A stretch of 64,000 nucleotides of DNA from positions 554,501 through 618,500 of the forward strand of contig NC_016745.1 of NCBI RefSeq assembly GCF_000243075.1, written 5' to 3'. Below the pieces are notes generated by a model that worked only from the letters and a program-made list of their open reading frames with translations, had not been told where the DNA came from and ran no database searches. The position numbers and the translations under genes were made by a program. The DNA is from Oceanimonas sp. GK1 (GTDB lineage: Bacteria; Pseudomonadota; Gammaproteobacteria; Enterobacterales; Aeromonadaceae). Of the stretch, positions 17,022 through 26,715 are shown in pieces; positions within the stretch are counted from its first letter, which is position 1; every line of letters starts with the position of its first letter.

Positions 17022-18035
17022 ATGACCTTTACCGACGACAGACTGCGCGGCTGCCTGCGCATTGCCCTGGGCAGTACCGCCGGCATGCTCACTGCCAAGG
17101 TGATGGACTGGCAGATGGGGGTGTTTTTTACCGTGTATCCCATGCTGCTGCTGGGCATGGTGCCGGTGCTCAACCGCTTTGTGGTGCTGCAGTTTATCGG
17201 CTCATCGGTGCTGACTTCGCTGGAGGTGATGCTGCTGCCGGGCCTGCTCGGGCACTGGCCGCCGGCCTACACGGTGGTGGTGTTTGTGCTGTTTCTGTGG
17301 CGGTTTTACCTGATGGCGAAAGGGCCGCTGATGCTGTTTGGCGCCAGTGGCTGCGTCAGCCTCAGCATCATGCTGCACTTTGCCAGCTATCCCCAGTATC
17401 ACCTGGCGGACATGGCCGCCAGCAACCTGGTGGCGTCCTGCCTGTCGGTGGCGGCGGCGGCGCTGCTCTATGCCCTGTTGCCCAACCGTGAGCCGCCGGT
17501 GGCCCGGGCGCTGCCGGAGAAAAGCGACCATGTGCTGCGCCACCAGACCCTGCTGGGCGCCATCGTCGCCACCCTCAGTTTTGTGGTGTTTCAGACGGTG
17601 GATCTGGTGGACTCGCTGTCGGCCCAGGTGGCCACCGTGCTGGTGCTGTTTCCCATGAGTTTCGCCGGTGCCCTGGTGTCGGGCCGGGCCCGCTGCATCG
17701 GCACCCTGCTGGGCTGTTCGGCGGGGCTGTTGTTCCAGCTGGTGCTGTACGATCACTACCACAACCTGCTGCTGCTGGGGCTGGCGTTCTGGATTTGCGC
17801 CATGGTGTTTGCCCGCCTGCATGCGCTGGAACCCATGCCCGGGGTGGGCTTCGCCGGCCTGACGACCGTGGGCATCTTGTTTGGCCAGTATGTGTCGCCG
17901 GAGCACGATCTGGTGTTCAGCGCCCTTTACCGCATGAGCTCAATGACGGTGGCCATTCTGGTCACCCTGTGTTGCGTGTATCTGGTGCACAAGCTGCTCA
18001 ACCTGTTTCCGTCCACTCGCCATCAGATTCTTTGA
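17022..18035 (+). CDS. FUSC-like inner membrane efflux protein (DUF2955)
   Basis: 337-residue protein with about ten hydrophobic segments in two similar halves and a short central soluble loop near residues 155-175 (NREPPVARALPEKSDHV). This is the DUF2955/FUSC type that pairs with HlyD adaptors. It is shorter than the E. coli AaeB or YdhK proteins because it lacks a large cytoplasmic domain. It begins 13 bases after the adaptor gene, completing a three-gene operon. Confidence 0.82.
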   Translation: MTFTDDRLRGCLRIALGSTAGMLTAKVMDWQMGVFFTVYPMLLLGMVPVLNRFVVLQFIGSSVLTSLEVMLLPGLLGHWPPAYTVVVFVLFLWRFYLMAKGPLMLFGASGCVSLSIMLHFASYPQYHLADMAASNLVASCLSVAAAALLYALLPNREPPVARALPEKSDHVLRHQTLLGAIVATLSFVVFQTVDLVDSLSAQVATVLVLFPMSFAGALVSGRARCIGTLLGCSAGLLFQLVLYDHYHNLLLLGLAFWICAMVFARLHALEPMPGVGFAGLTTVGILFGQYVSPEHDLVFSALYRMSSMTVAILVTLCCVYLVHKLLNLFPSTRHQIL

Positions 18036-18041
18036 GCGGGA

Positions 18042-18133
18042 AGCTTGAAGCTGAAAGCCGGAAGGAAAAAACAAAAAAAGCCCGTGTTTCCACGGGCTTT
18101 TCACTTCTAGCTTCCAGCTTTTGGCTTCAAGCT
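18042..18133. repeat. Long imperfect inverted repeat around the glnA terminator
   Basis: AGCTTGAAGC at 18042-18051 and GCTTCAAGCT at 18124-18133 form the outer stem; further AGCTGAAAGC/AGCTTCCAGC words between them extend the pairing. It encloses the terminator hairpin, between convergent genes. Confidence 0.7.
18076..18104. terminator. Bidirectional terminator between efflux operon and glnA
   Basis: AAAAGCCCGTG, loop TTTC, CACGGGCTTTT: an 11-bp perfect stem with A/T runs on both sides. It serves the convergent FUSC gene and glnA. Confidence 0.9.
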
Positions 18134-18139
18134 GTCAGT

Positions 18140-19549
18140 TTATACGGAGTAGTACAGGTCAAACTCCAGCGGGTGAACCGCCATGTTGATGACCTCGGTT
18201 TCCTTACGCTTGTGCTTGATGTAGGCATCGATGAACTCGTCGGAGAACACGCCGCCACGGGTCAGGAACTCGCGGTCCTTGTCCAGGTTGTCCAGGGCGT
18301 CGTCCAGCGAGGTGGCCACGGTCGGGATCTCGGCGGCTTCTTCGGCCGGCAGGTCGTACAGGTCCTTGTCCATGGCATCGCCCGGATGGATCTTGTTCTG
18401 AATGCCGTCCAGGCCGGCCATCAGCAGGGCGGCGAAGCACAGGTAGGGGTTGGCAGCCGGATCCGGGAAGCGGGTCTCGATGCGGCGGGCCTTGGGCGAA
18501 CCCACCAGCGGAATGCGGATGGAGGCGGAACGGTTGCGGGCGGAGTAGGCCAGCATCACCGGGGCTTCAAAGCCGGGCACCAGACGACGGTAGGAGTTGG
18601 TGGCCGGATTGGTGATGGCGTTCAGGGCGCGGGCGTGCTTGATGATGCCGCCGATGTAGTACAGCGCCATTTCGGACAGGCCGCCGTACAGGTCGCCGGC
18701 GAACAGGTTTTCACCGTTCTTGCCCAGGGACTGGTGCACGTGCATACCGGAACCGTTGTCGCCCACCAGCGGCTTAGGCATGAAGGTGGCGGTCTTGTTA
18801 AAGGCGTGGGCCACGTTGTGAACCACGTACTTGTAGATCTGGATTTCGTCGGCTTTCTTGGTCAGGGTGTTGAATTTGCAGGCAATTTCGTTCTGACCAG
18901 CGGTGGCCACCTCGTGGTGGTGAGCTTCCACCACCAGACCCATCTCTTCCATGATCAGGCACATGGCGGAGCGGATGTCGTGAGAAGAGTCGATGGGGGC
19001 AACCGGGAAGTAGCCGCCCTTCACGCCCGGACGGTGGCCCTTGTTGCCTTCGGCGTAGTCACGGCCTGAGTTCCATTTGGCTTCGGAATCATCAACCTTG
19101 AAAAAGCTGCCGGACATGTCGGTATGGAAACGCACGTCGTCGAACATGAAGAATTCCGGCTCGGGACCGATCAGCACGGTGTCGGCGATGCCGGTGGACA
19201 CCAGGTATTCCTCGGCGCGGCGGGCGATGGAGCGCGGATCCCGGTCGTAGCCCTGCATGGTGGCAGGCTCCAGCACGTCACAGCGAATGTTCAGGGTGGC
19301 GTCTTCGGTAAAGGGGTCCATGACGGCGGTAGACGGATCGGGCATCAGCACCATGTCGGACTCGTGAATGGTCTTCCATGCGCTCATGGATGAGCCGTCA
19401 AACATCTTGCCTTCTTCAAAAAAGTCATCGTTGATCTGGTTGACCGGAAGGCTGATGTGCTGCTCTTTACCCTTGATATCGGTAAAGCGCAGATCGACGA
19501 ATTTGACATCGTGTTCCTTGATCATGTCCATTACGGTTTCGATTGACAT
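18140..19549 (-). CDS. glnA: Glutamine synthetase type I
   Basis: Dodecameric ATP-dependent glutamine synthetase, first enzyme of ammonium assimilation. From ATG 19549 it is 469 residues, exactly the E. coli length. Visible signatures: [24 protein letters not shown] with metal-binding Glu/His, the [17 protein letters not shown] region, NRSASIRIP and, near the C-terminus, the adenylylation loop with Tyr in [17 protein letters not shown] lies 9 bases upstream of the start; in-frame codons further upstream contain the leader and sigma-54 transcription start region. Control by NtrC and adenylylation is inferred. Confidence 0.98.
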   Translation of the reverse strand: MSIETVMDMIKEHDVKFVDLRFTDIKGKEQHISLPVNQINDDFFEEGKMFDGSSMSAWKTIHESDMVLMPDPSTAVMDPFTEDATLNIRCDVLEPATMQGYDRDPRSIARRAEEYLVSTGIADTVLIGPEPEFFMFDDVRFHTDMSGSFFKVDDSEAKWNSGRDYAEGNKGHRPGVKGGYFPVAPIDSSHDIRSAMCLIMEEMGLVVEAHHHEVATAGQNEIACKFNTLTKKADEIQIYKYVVHNVAHAFNKTATFMPKPLVGDNGSGMHVHQSLGKNGENLFAGDLYGGLSEMALYYIGGIIKHARALNAITNPATNSYRRLVPGFEAPVMLAYSARNRSASIRIPLVGSPKARRIETRFPDPAANPYLCFAALLMAGLDGIQNKIHPGDAMDKDLYDLPAEEAAEIPTVATSLDDALDNLDKDREFLTRGGVFSDEFIDAYIKHKRKETEVINMAVHPLEFDLYYSV

Positions 19550-19615
19550 GGATTTCGACCTCCAAAAATAAGCATCCAGGGTCTGATGAACAAATTCATC
19601 AGTTGCCATCTACTA

Positions 19616-19631
19616 AGCTAAAACCGTGCCA
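19616..19631 (-). promoter_or_regulatory. Sigma-54 promoter of glnA
   Basis: Minus strand TGGCACGGTTTTAGCT fits TGGCAC-N5-TTGCW with one mismatch; the invariant GG and GC are 10 bases apart. The transcription start would be near 19604, giving a leader of about 55 bases before the glnA ATG. Confidence 0.8.
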
Positions 19632-19695
19632 TGTTGGTAAATCGCTGTTATTAAAGCGAATTACCAACCGGCAAGCGAACCGGTTGTTCTGGCTG

Positions 19696-19712
19696 CGCAC
19701 CAGTTTGGTGCG
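19696..19712. promoter_or_regulatory. NtrC enhancer site 1 of glnA
   Basis: GCACC-AGTT-TGGTGC is a perfect match to the core of the NtrC consensus, with C and G at the outermost positions instead of T and A. Its centre lies about 100 bp upstream of the inferred sigma-54 start, close to the -108 enhancer of E. coli glnA. Confidence 0.8.
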
Positions 19713-19727
19713 TTGCTGAATCCTTTT

Positions 19728-19745
19728 GGTGCACCCTGGGCGGTG
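19728..19745. promoter_or_regulatory. NtrC enhancer-like site 2 of glnA
   Basis: TGCACC and GGTGCG half-sites face each other, but with one base of extra spacing. Centred about 132 bp upstream of the inferred start and 32 bp, three helical turns, from site 1, as expected for a tandem enhancer. Confidence 0.5.
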
Positions 19746-20068
19746 CGCTCCGTCAAGGTGCAGGGGTTGGCTTGCGCAGCCGGTTGTGGCCTGGGTGCAT
19801 AATATCATTCATGCCGGGACGGGGGATCGATCCGACTTCTTTTAATTTGCGGCAGAAGTCCACCATGACCGGCTCTTGAGCTCGGCCTCCGCCTGCTCAG
19901 GGGGCCGGCGGCAGGAAACACAATAAATTAATATATTGAAGCGGCTAAAGCGTGTACAATTTCCAGCCCTTTTTATTTGGTTCCGCTGCAATACCGGCGA
20001 CGGACACCCCCTGAGAGCGGCTGCGCCGGCGGGCGCCTGCCTCGAAAATATGCGAGCGAAAGAAATTA

Positions 20069-21904
20069 ATGTCATCTGAAATCAATAACTTGAGAAACAT
20101 CGCCATCATAGCGCACGTTGACCACGGTAAAACCACCCTGGTCGACAAGCTGCTGCAGCAGTCCGGTACCCTGGAAAGCCGCGGCGATGCCGAAGAGCGG
20201 GTCATGGACTCCAACGATATCGAGCGCGAGCGCGGCATCACCATTCTGGCCAAGAACACCGCCATTCGCTGGACCTCTCCCGAAGGTCAGGAATACCGCA
20301 TCAATATCGTGGACACCCCCGGACACGCCGACTTCGGTGGCGAGGTAGAGCGGGTCATGTCAATGGTGGATTCGGTGCTGCTGCTGGTGGACGCTCAGGA
20401 AGGCCCCATGCCGCAGACCCGCTTCGTAACCCAGAAGGCGTTTGCTCAGGGCCTCAAGCCCATTGTCATCATCAACAAGGTGGACAAGCCCGGCGCCCGT
20501 CCCGACTGGGTGATGGATCAGGTGTTTGATCTGTTCGACAACCTGGGTGCCACCGATGATCAGCTGGACTTCCAGGTGGTGTACGCCTCCGGCCTGAACG
20601 GCTGGGCCTCGCTCGACGCCGATGAACCGGCCGAGGACATGACCGCCCTGTTCCAGACAATAGTGGATCAGGTGCCGGTGCCCGATGCGGATCCGGAAGG
20701 TTCCCTGCAGATGCAGATCTCCCAGCTGGATTACTCCTCTTATGTAGGCGTTATTGGTGTGGGCCGCATCAAGCGCGGTACCGTCAGGGTTAACCAGCAG
20801 GTGACCGTGATCGGTGCCGACGGCAAGACCCGCAACGGCAAGGTAGGCCAGGTCATGGGTTACCTGGGCCTGCAGCGTCACGATGTGACCGAAGCCAGCG
20901 CCGGCGACATCGTCGCCATCACCGGTCTGGGTGAGCTGAAAATCTCCGACACCGTTTGCGCCGCCGGTGCGGTGGAAGCGCTGCCGCCGCTGTCGGTGGA
21001 CGAGCCCACCGTCACCATGACCTTCCAGGTCAACACCTCACCCTTCGCCGGCCAGGACGGCAAGTTCGTGACGTCGCGCAACATTCTGGAGCGCCTGAAG
21101 CAGGAGCTGGTGCACAACGTGGCCCTGCGGGTGGAAGAAACCGGCGATCCCGACAAGTTCCGCGTCTCCGGCCGGGGTGAACTGCACCTGGGCATTCTGA
21201 TCGAGAACATGCGTCGTGAAGGCTTTGAACTGGCGGTGTCCCGCCCCGAGGTGATTCTGCGGGAAGAGAACGGCGAGCTGCAAGAGCCCTTCGAAACCCT
21301 GACCGTGGACGTGGAAGAAAGCAGCCAGGGCTCCGTGATGGAGAAGCTGGGTGAGCGCAAGGCCGAAATGACCAACATGGTACCGGACGGCAAGGGCCGG
21401 GTGCGCATCGACTTCATGGTGCCGGCGCGCGGCCTGATCGGCTTCCAGACCGAGTTCATGACCCTGACCTCCGGCTCCGGCCTGATGTACCACACCTTTG
21501 ACCACTACGGTCCGCACAAGGGTGGCAACATCGGTCAGCGCAACAACGGCGTGCTGATCTCCAACGCCACCGGCAAGGCCCTGGCCTATGCCCTGTTCAA
21601 CCTGCAGGAGCGTGGCCGCTTGTTTATTGAGCATGCCACCGAAGTGTATGAAGGCATGGTGATCGGCATCCATAACCGCTCCAACGACCTGACCGTCAAC
21701 TGCCTCAAGGGCAAGCAGCTGACCAACATTCGGGCCGCCGGTACCGATGAGGCGCTGACCCTGGTACCGCCGATCAAGATGAGCCTGGAGCGGGCGCTGG
21801 AGTTCATTGATGACGACGAGCTGGTGGAAGTGACCCCCAACCACATTCGGGTTCGCAAGAAACTGCTGACCGAAAACGATCGCAAGCGCGCCAGCCGCGC
21901 CTGA
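20069..21904 (+). CDS. typA: Ribosome-associated GTPase TypA/BipA
   Basis: Translational GTPase with roles in ribosome assembly and stress or cold adaptation. The order of domains is that of EF-G-like proteins: G domain with [10 protein letters not shown] (G1, residues 13-22), RERGITI (switch I), DTPGHADF (G3), NKVDKPGAR (G4); then beta-barrel domain II, alpha/beta domains III and V and the TypA-specific C-terminal domain with [19 protein letters not shown]. 611 residues, close to E. coli BipA (607). A divergent glnA-typA order is normal in enterobacteria too. Confidence 0.97.
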   Translation: MSSEINNLRNIAIIAHVDHGKTTLVDKLLQQSGTLESRGDAEERVMDSNDIERERGITILAKNTAIRWTSPEGQEYRINIVDTPGHADFGGEVERVMSMVDSVLLLVDAQEGPMPQTRFVTQKAFAQGLKPIVIINKVDKPGARPDWVMDQVFDLFDNLGATDDQLDFQVVYASGLNGWASLDADEPAEDMTALFQTIVDQVPVPDADPEGSLQMQISQLDYSSYVGVIGVGRIKRGTVRVNQQVTVIGADGKTRNGKVGQVMGYLGLQRHDVTEASAGDIVAITGLGELKISDTVCAAGAVEALPPLSVDEPTVTMTFQVNTSPFAGQDGKFVTSRNILERLKQELVHNVALRVEETGDPDKFRVSGRGELHLGILIENMRREGFELAVSRPEVILREENGELQEPFETLTVDVEESSQGSVMEKLGERKAEMTNMVPDGKGRVRIDFMVPARGLIGFQTEFMTLTSGSGLMYHTFDHYGPHKGGNIGQRNNGVLISNATGKALAYALFNLQERGRLFIEHATEVYEGMVIGIHNRSNDLTVNCLKGKQLTNIRAAGTDEALTLVPPIKMSLERALEFIDDDELVEVTPNHIRVRKKLLTENDRKRASRA

Positions 21905-21924
21905 TCGAGGTAGTGAGCAGTATC

Positions 21925-21950
21925 AAGGGGCGCTTCGGCGCCCCTTTTGT
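21925..21950 (+). terminator. Terminator of typA
   Basis: AAGGGGCGC, loop TTCG, GCGCCCCTT followed by TTGTTT; a stable stem with a tetraloop 20 bases behind the stop codon. Confidence 0.9.
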
Positions 21951-22098
21951 TTATCCGGTCACCGTTTGTTCAAATTATTTGAATCTTTAAGCCAGTATTC
22001 GTTGCTTTGATTCGCCGATAAAGCCATTAGACTGGTGGCCAACAATAATGCACAGTTGAATGCGCTGCCTTTTTACGCAGGCAGAGGAGGGCCGGGTC

Positions 22099-22620
22099 AT
22101 GCAGAAATATTCAATCACAATGCGCCTTTTACACTGGAGCACCGCCTTGCTGGTGTTCGGGCTGTTTGGCGTCGGGCTGTGGATGCGCAACCTGGGCTAC
22201 TATGACCCGCTCTATCAGGTGCTGCCCTACTGGCACAAAAGCGTCGGTTTTCTGCTGGCCGGCCTGGTGGTGTTGCGGCTGCTGAGCCGCTGGTGGCTTG
22301 CCCAGCCGGGGCCGCTGGCCAGCCATCGGCTTTGGGAGCGGCGGCTGGCTCACCTGATGCACCTGGTGATTTACGGGCTGCTGTTCGGGCTCTTTGCCAG
22401 CGGTTACCTGATCGCCACCGCCGACAACAGGCCCGCCTCCTTTTTTGGCTGGTTCGACATTCCGGTGTTGTTCACCGCCGTTGAAAATCAGGAGGATATG
22501 GCCGGCCTGATCCACGAAATTTGCGCCTGGTCGCTGATTGGCCTAGTGGTGCTGCACGCCCTGGCCGCCCTCAAGCACCACTGGTTTGACCGGGACCATA
22601 CCCTGAAACGCATGCTGTGA
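22099..22620 (+). CDS. Cytochrome b561 family protein (YceJ-like)
   Basis: 173-residue four-helix di-heme b membrane protein. Heme-ligand histidines are expected in MRLLHWSTALL (helix 1), YWHKSVGF (helix 2), the LMHLVIYGLL segment and VLHALAALKHHWFD near the C-terminus. It is directly followed by the YceI-type protein, as in the E. coli yceJ-yceI pair, so it may hand electrons to or from a ligand of that lipocalin-like protein. The frame is open for 13 codons upstream; the ATG chosen follows GAGGAGG. Confidence 0.88.
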   Translation: MQKYSITMRLLHWSTALLVFGLFGVGLWMRNLGYYDPLYQVLPYWHKSVGFLLAGLVVLRLLSRWWLAQPGPLASHRLWERRLAHLMHLVIYGLLFGLFASGYLIATADNRPASFFGWFDIPVLFTAVENQEDMAGLIHEICAWSLIGLVVLHALAALKHHWFDRDHTLKRML

Positions 22621-22645
22621 TTTTTTCTCAACAAGGAGAGATGCC

Positions 22646-23224
22646 ATGAAAAAGACCCTGATCGCCACCGCCCTGCTGGCGGTATCCGCCTCACCGGCCT
22701 TTGCCGCCGTGGAAAACTACACCGTTGACACTCAGGGCATGCATGCCTCGGTCAATTTCAAAATCAACCACCTGGGCTACAGCTGGATCGTGGGCCGCTT
22801 TAACGACTTCAACGGCAGCTTTGCCTTTGATGAGGAAAACGCCGCCAACAACAGCGTGGCAGTGACCGTCAATACCGCCAGCATCGACACCAACCACGGT
22901 GAGCGGGACCGCCACCTACGCAGCGACGATTTTCTCGATGTGAGCAAGTTTCCCGAAGCCAGCTTCAAAAGCACCAGCGTGACCCAGGACGATGACGAGG
23001 GTGAATACCTGGTGAAAGGCGACCTCACCCTGCACGGCGTCACCAAGCCGGTGGAGTTTGAAATCGAGCAGGTGGGTGCCGGCCAGGATCCCTGGGGCGG
23101 TTTCCGTCGTGGTTTTGAAGGCGAGCTGGAGCTGAAACTGGCCGACTTTGGTATCGACTACGATCTGGGTCCGGCGGCCGCCACCGTGTACCTGGAAATT
23201 CATCTGGAAGGGGTGCGTCAGTAA
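22646..23224 (+). CDS. yceI: YceI family periplasmic protein
   Basis: 192 residues with a clear signal peptide (MKKTLIATALLAVSASPAFA) and a lipocalin-like beta-barrel that in this family binds polyisoprenoid or quinone-like lipids. Typical family segments are HASVNFKINHLGYSWIVGRF, DTNHGERDRHLRSDDFLDV and FKSTSV, then DLTLHGVTKPVEFE. Preceded by AAGGAGAG and 25 bases from the cytochrome b561 gene, so one operon. The molecular role is only partly understood. Confidence 0.92.
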   Translation: MKKTLIATALLAVSASPAFAAVENYTVDTQGMHASVNFKINHLGYSWIVGRFNDFNGSFAFDEENAANNSVAVTVNTASIDTNHGERDRHLRSDDFLDVSKFPEASFKSTSVTQDDDEGEYLVKGDLTLHGVTKPVEFEIEQVGAGQDPWGGFRRGFEGELELKLADFGIDYDLGPAAATVYLEIHLEGVRQ

Positions 23225-23373
23225 GTCAGTCTGACTGGCCGCACGTCAGTACCGCCCGGTCCGCAAGGCCGGGCGGTTTTTCGTTTGAAACCGGTTGTTT
23301 GCGCACATCGCTGGCCGGGCAGGTGTGAAATTTGCCACAATAAACATTCACTTGCCGCAAAACAGGATGTGCC

Positions 23374-24270
23374 ATGACCCAGATTGTCGCCCGTATCGGG
23401 CATCGTCTGCGCTTTATTCGTGAGCATGGCGTGGACTTCGCCCGCTTTGTACTGAAACGCATGCACCAGGACCGGCTCAAGATCACCGCCGGTTACCTGA
23501 CCTACATCAGCCTGCTGTCGCTGGTGCCCATGCTGGCGGTGGTGTTTGCCATGATGTCGGCCTTTCCCATGTTTGCCGAACTGCGCGAAACCATTCAGAA
23601 CTTTGTGTTCAGCAACTTCGTGCCGGCGGCGGGGGACGTGGTGCAGAAGAACATTCAGGGCTTTATCGACAACGCCTCCAAGACCACCGCCATCGGGGTG
23701 GCGGCGCTGGCGGTGACCGCCATGCTGTTGATCTCGGCCATCGACGAAAACTTCAACCATATCTGGCGGGTCAGTCAGAAGCGGCGCTGGTCGGTGGCTT
23801 TTTCTACCTACTGGATGATCCTCACCCTGGGGCCCATTCTGGCCGGGGCCAGCCTGGCGGTGACCTCCTACGTGACCTCGATGCGCATTTTTCAGGGTGA
23901 CAGTTTTTTCGGGGTGGGCGCCGTGCTGCTCGGCATGTTGCCGTTTTTGCTGTCCACCCTGATGTTCGTGGTGTTCTACATGGTGGTGCCCAACAAGCGG
24001 GTGCGCTTTGGCCATGCCATTGTCGGCGGCCTGGTGGCGGCGCTGCTGTTTGAACTCGCCAAGCGCGGCTTTGCCTTTTACATCACCCAGTTTCCGTCTT
24101 ATGAGGCCATTTATGGCGCCCTGGCCACCGTGCCCATCCTGTTTGTGTGGGTCTACCTGAGCTGGATGATCGCCCTGTTCGGAGCCGAGCTGACCGCCAG
24201 TCTGGGCGATTACGAGCACAGTCACGGGCTAAGCTTTGAGAACGACGACCACGACGAGGATCCGGCCTGA
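23374..24270 (+). CDS. yihY: YihY family inner membrane protein
   Basis: 298-residue membrane protein of the YihY/UPF0761 family (once called RNase BN by mistake). Six or so membrane helices; the ITAGYLTYISLLSLVPMLAVVFAMM segment near residue 37 is the family signature, and the C-terminal tail is acidic (ENDDHDEDPA). The function is not established. It forms the start of a compact run yihY - pip - dtd - yiiD, of which yihY-dtd-yiiD is conserved in E. coli. The stop overlaps the next start by one base. Confidence 0.9.
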   Translation: MTQIVARIGHRLRFIREHGVDFARFVLKRMHQDRLKITAGYLTYISLLSLVPMLAVVFAMMSAFPMFAELRETIQNFVFSNFVPAAGDVVQKNIQGFIDNASKTTAIGVAALAVTAMLLISAIDENFNHIWRVSQKRRWSVAFSTYWMILTLGPILAGASLAVTSYVTSMRIFQGDSFFGVGAVLLGMLPFLLSTLMFVVFYMVVPNKRVRFGHAIVGGLVAALLFELAKRGFAFYITQFPSYEAIYGALATVPILFVWVYLSWMIALFGAELTASLGDYEHSHGLSFENDDHDEDPA

Positions 24271-25229
24271 TGCGCACCCTTTATCCGGCAATCAATGCCA
24301 ACCGGCAGCAGTGGCTGCCCGTTTCCGAGCTGCACCAGATCTATGCGGAAGAAAGCGGCAACCCCCTCGGCATTCCGGTGGTGCTGGTGCATGGCGGGCC
24401 CGGGGCCGGCATCAGCCCCGAGCACCGGCGTTTTTTTGATCCGGAGCGCTATCGCATCATTCTGTTTGATCAGCGCGGTGCCGGCCAGTCAACGCCCCAT
24501 GCGGAGCTGGCCGACAACAGCACGCAAGGCCTGATCGCCGACATGGAGCACATCCGCACTTACCTTGGCATTGAGCGCTGGCTGGTGTTTGGCGGCTCCT
24601 GGGGCGCCACCCTGGGGCTGTGTTATGCCATTGAACACCCCGAACGCGTGCTGGGGCTGGTGCTGCGCGGCCTGTTTCTGGGGCGCCGGCAGGATCTGGA
24701 CTGGCTGTATGGTCCCGACGGCGGTGCCGCCCAGCTGTTTCCCGATTATTACCGGGAGTATCTCGCCCCCCTTGAGGGCGAGGCCAGTGATCTGCTCAAC
24801 CGCTATTACCAGTTGCTTACCAGCGACAACGAGCTGGCCCGGCTCAATGCCGCCCGGGCCTGGGCCATCTGGGAGGGGCGCATTTCCACCCTGCTGCCCA
24901 GAAATGATGCAGAGGGCCACTTCGGCGAGGCCCACAGCGCCCTGGCGCTGGCCCGGCTGGAGTGTCATTACTTCGTTAATCACTGTTTTATAAAAGAAAA
25001 TCATATTATCGAACGGATAGGCCGGCTGCGCTCGCTGCCGGCCATTCTGGTGCACGGCCGTTACGACGCCATCTGCAAACCCGCCGCCGCCACGGCGCTT
25101 GCCGGGCACTGGCCCGAACTGCGGCTGCAAATTGTGCCCGGGGCCGGACATTCGGCCTTTGAACCGGGTATCATTGACGCTTTGGTCAAGGCCACCGATC
25201 AGATGGCAAGGGAGCTGAACAACACATGA
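24270..25229 (+). CDS. pip: Proline iminopeptidase (prolyl aminopeptidase)
   Basis: Alpha/beta-hydrolase that removes N-terminal proline from peptides, family S33. [18 protein letters not shown] near residue 36 supplies the oxyanion hole, [10 protein letters not shown] the nucleophile elbow with catalytic Ser (about residue 110), and the Asp and His are probably in [10 protein letters not shown] and [11 protein letters not shown]. 319 residues is normal. It is inserted between yihY and dtd, overlapping each by 1 and 4 bases. Confidence 0.94.
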   Translation: MRTLYPAINANRQQWLPVSELHQIYAEESGNPLGIPVVLVHGGPGAGISPEHRRFFDPERYRIILFDQRGAGQSTPHAELADNSTQGLIADMEHIRTYLGIERWLVFGGSWGATLGLCYAIEHPERVLGLVLRGLFLGRRQDLDWLYGPDGGAAQLFPDYYREYLAPLEGEASDLLNRYYQLLTSDNELARLNAARAWAIWEGRISTLLPRNDAEGHFGEAHSALALARLECHYFVNHCFIKENHIIERIGRLRSLPAILVHGRYDAICKPAAATALAGHWPELRLQIVPGAGHSAFEPGIIDALVKATDQMARELNNT

Positions 25230-25663
25230 TAGCCCTGATACAAAGAGTCACCGAGGCGAGCGTGACCGTGGCCGGCGAACGGGTGGGCGCCATCGGCCCC
25301 GGCTTGCTGGTGCTGCTGGGCGTGGAGCGGGATGACGACAAGAGCAAGGCCGACAAGTTGCTGGCCAAGGTGCTGGGCTATCGGGTATTTGCCGATGAAC
25401 ATGGTAAAATGAACCTCAATCTGCGCCAGGCCGGCGGCAGCCTGCTGGTGGTGTCCCAGTTTACCCTGGCCGCCGATACCAACAGCGGCCTGCGGCCCAG
25501 CTTTTCCCGTGGCGCGGCCCCGGCCGACGCCGAGCGCTGGTATGACTATTTCGTCATGGCGGCGCGGGATCAGGGCATCGTCACCGAAGCCGGTCGCTTT
25601 GCCGCCGACATGCAGGTCAGCCTGACCAACGACGGCCCCGTTACCTTCTGGCTACAGGTTTAG
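25226..25663 (+). CDS. dtd: D-aminoacyl-tRNA deacylase
   Basis: 145-residue proofreading enzyme that hydrolyses D-aminoacyl-tRNA. The two diagnostic motifs are present: SQFTLAADT (residues 77-85) and the NDGPVTF motif close to the C-terminus, which contains the Gly-cisPro pair. The start overlaps the pip stop as ATGA. Family length is 145, so the start is well supported. Confidence 0.97.
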   Translation: MIALIQRVTEASVTVAGERVGAIGPGLLVLLGVERDDDKSKADKLLAKVLGYRVFADEHGKMNLNLRQAGGSLLVVSQFTLAADTNSGLRPSFSRGAAPADAERWYDYFVMAARDQGIVTEAGRFAADMQVSLTNDGPVTFWLQV

Positions 25664-25786
25664 CCGTCCTCACATTCGGGTCGTTATGATTGCCGGAGCC
25701 CGAAAACGGGCACCGGCATTCCTTCAATTGCACTCTGCTGCCGGGCGCGGCAGGATAGTCACAGATCATCAGCACAGGAGCAGACC

Positions 25787-26677
25787 ATGTATCGTGTGGT
25801 CACCCCGCAAACGGAAGCGGAACTGGAAGCCTACTATCAGCTGCGCTGGCAGCTGCTGCGCAAGCCCTGGCAGCAACCCAAGGGCTCGGAGCGGGACGAA
25901 TTCGACGAATATGCCCATCATCGCATGATGGTGGATGATAACGGCAAGCTGGTGGCGGTGGGCCGCCTGTACGTGAGCGGAGACGAAGCCCAGATCCGCT
26001 TTATGGCGGTGATCCCCGAGTGCCGCGGCAAGGGGCTGGGCTCGCGCATGGTGCAGGCGCTGGAGCAGGTGGCGCGTCAGCAGGGGGTACGCCGCCTGGT
26101 GATGAACGCCCGGGAAGAAGCGGTGGCCTTTTACAGCCAGTGCGGCTTTACCGTGGTGGGCGAGGGCCCCATCAGTTTTGGCAAAATTCCCCACCGGCAG
26201 ATGATCAAGGCGCTGACCTCCATTCATCAGATCAGCCACCGGCCCGAGCTGTGCGATGAGCTGCAGCGCCAGTGGCACCGACGCATTCCCATCAGCGAAA
26301 AGATGGGCGTCAAGATCATTCAGTACACCGGCAGCAAGCTCAGAACCCAGGCCAACCTTAACGCCAACCTCAACCTGCATGAGTCCATGTTTGCCGGCAG
26401 CATTTACAGTCAGTGTGTGCTCACCGGATGGGGACTGATCTGGCTGCAGATGCAGGAATACGGCCTGAGTGGCGACATTGTGCAGAGCAGCGGCGACATC
26501 AAGTACCTGACGCCGGTATGGGACGAGCCCACCGCCGAGGTGCAGGGCCGGCTGCGGGACCAGCTGCAACCCCTGGCCCGGGGCGAACGGGTCAAGGTGG
26601 AGCTCAGTGTCACCCTGTACAGCGGCGGCACCCGTGCCGCCCTGTTCACCGGCCGCTATGTGATCCTGAGCCACTGA
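25787..26677 (+). CDS. yiiD: YiiD-type GNAT/hotdog fusion protein
   Basis: 296 residues with two domains. Residues 1-140 are a GNAT acetyltransferase (acetyl-CoA loop VIPECRGKGLGSRMVQAL); residues 150-296 are the YiiD-type hotdog thioesterase-like domain (TGSKLRTQANLNANLNLHESMFAGSIY). The E. coli homologue has been reported as a malonyl-ACP decarboxylase (MadA) that primes fatty acid synthesis; the same role is inferred. The gene order after dtd matches E. coli. An 8-base tandem repeat runs across the stop codon. Confidence 0.9.
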   Translation: MYRVVTPQTEAELEAYYQLRWQLLRKPWQQPKGSERDEFDEYAHHRMMVDDNGKLVAVGRLYVSGDEAQIRFMAVIPECRGKGLGSRMVQALEQVARQQGVRRLVMNAREEAVAFYSQCGFTVVGEGPISFGKIPHRQMIKALTSIHQISHRPELCDELQRQWHRRIPISEKMGVKIIQYTGSKLRTQANLNANLNLHESMFAGSIYSQCVLTGWGLIWLQMQEYGLSGDIVQSSGDIKYLTPVWDEPTAEVQGRLRDQLQPLARGERVKVELSVTLYSGGTRAALFTGRYVILSH

Positions 26678-26697
26678 GCCACTGAGCCACTGAGCCG
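26666..26697 (+). repeat. 8-bp tandem repeat across the yiiD stop codon
   Basis: CTGAGCCA occurs three times in a row followed by CTGAGCCG. The stop codon (TGA) lies in the second unit, so extra or fewer units downstream leave the protein unchanged. Confidence 0.85.
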
Positions 26698-26715
26698 ATG
26701 CGCTCGGCGGCTGAG

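Larger units (their letters stand above)
19632..20068. other. glnA-typA divergent intergenic region
   Basis: About 520 bases separate the two start codons. The glnA side holds the sigma-54 promoter and NtrC sites. On the typA side a TACAAT at 19955-19960 may be a -10 element without a convincing -35. I see no gene here. Confidence 0.6.
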
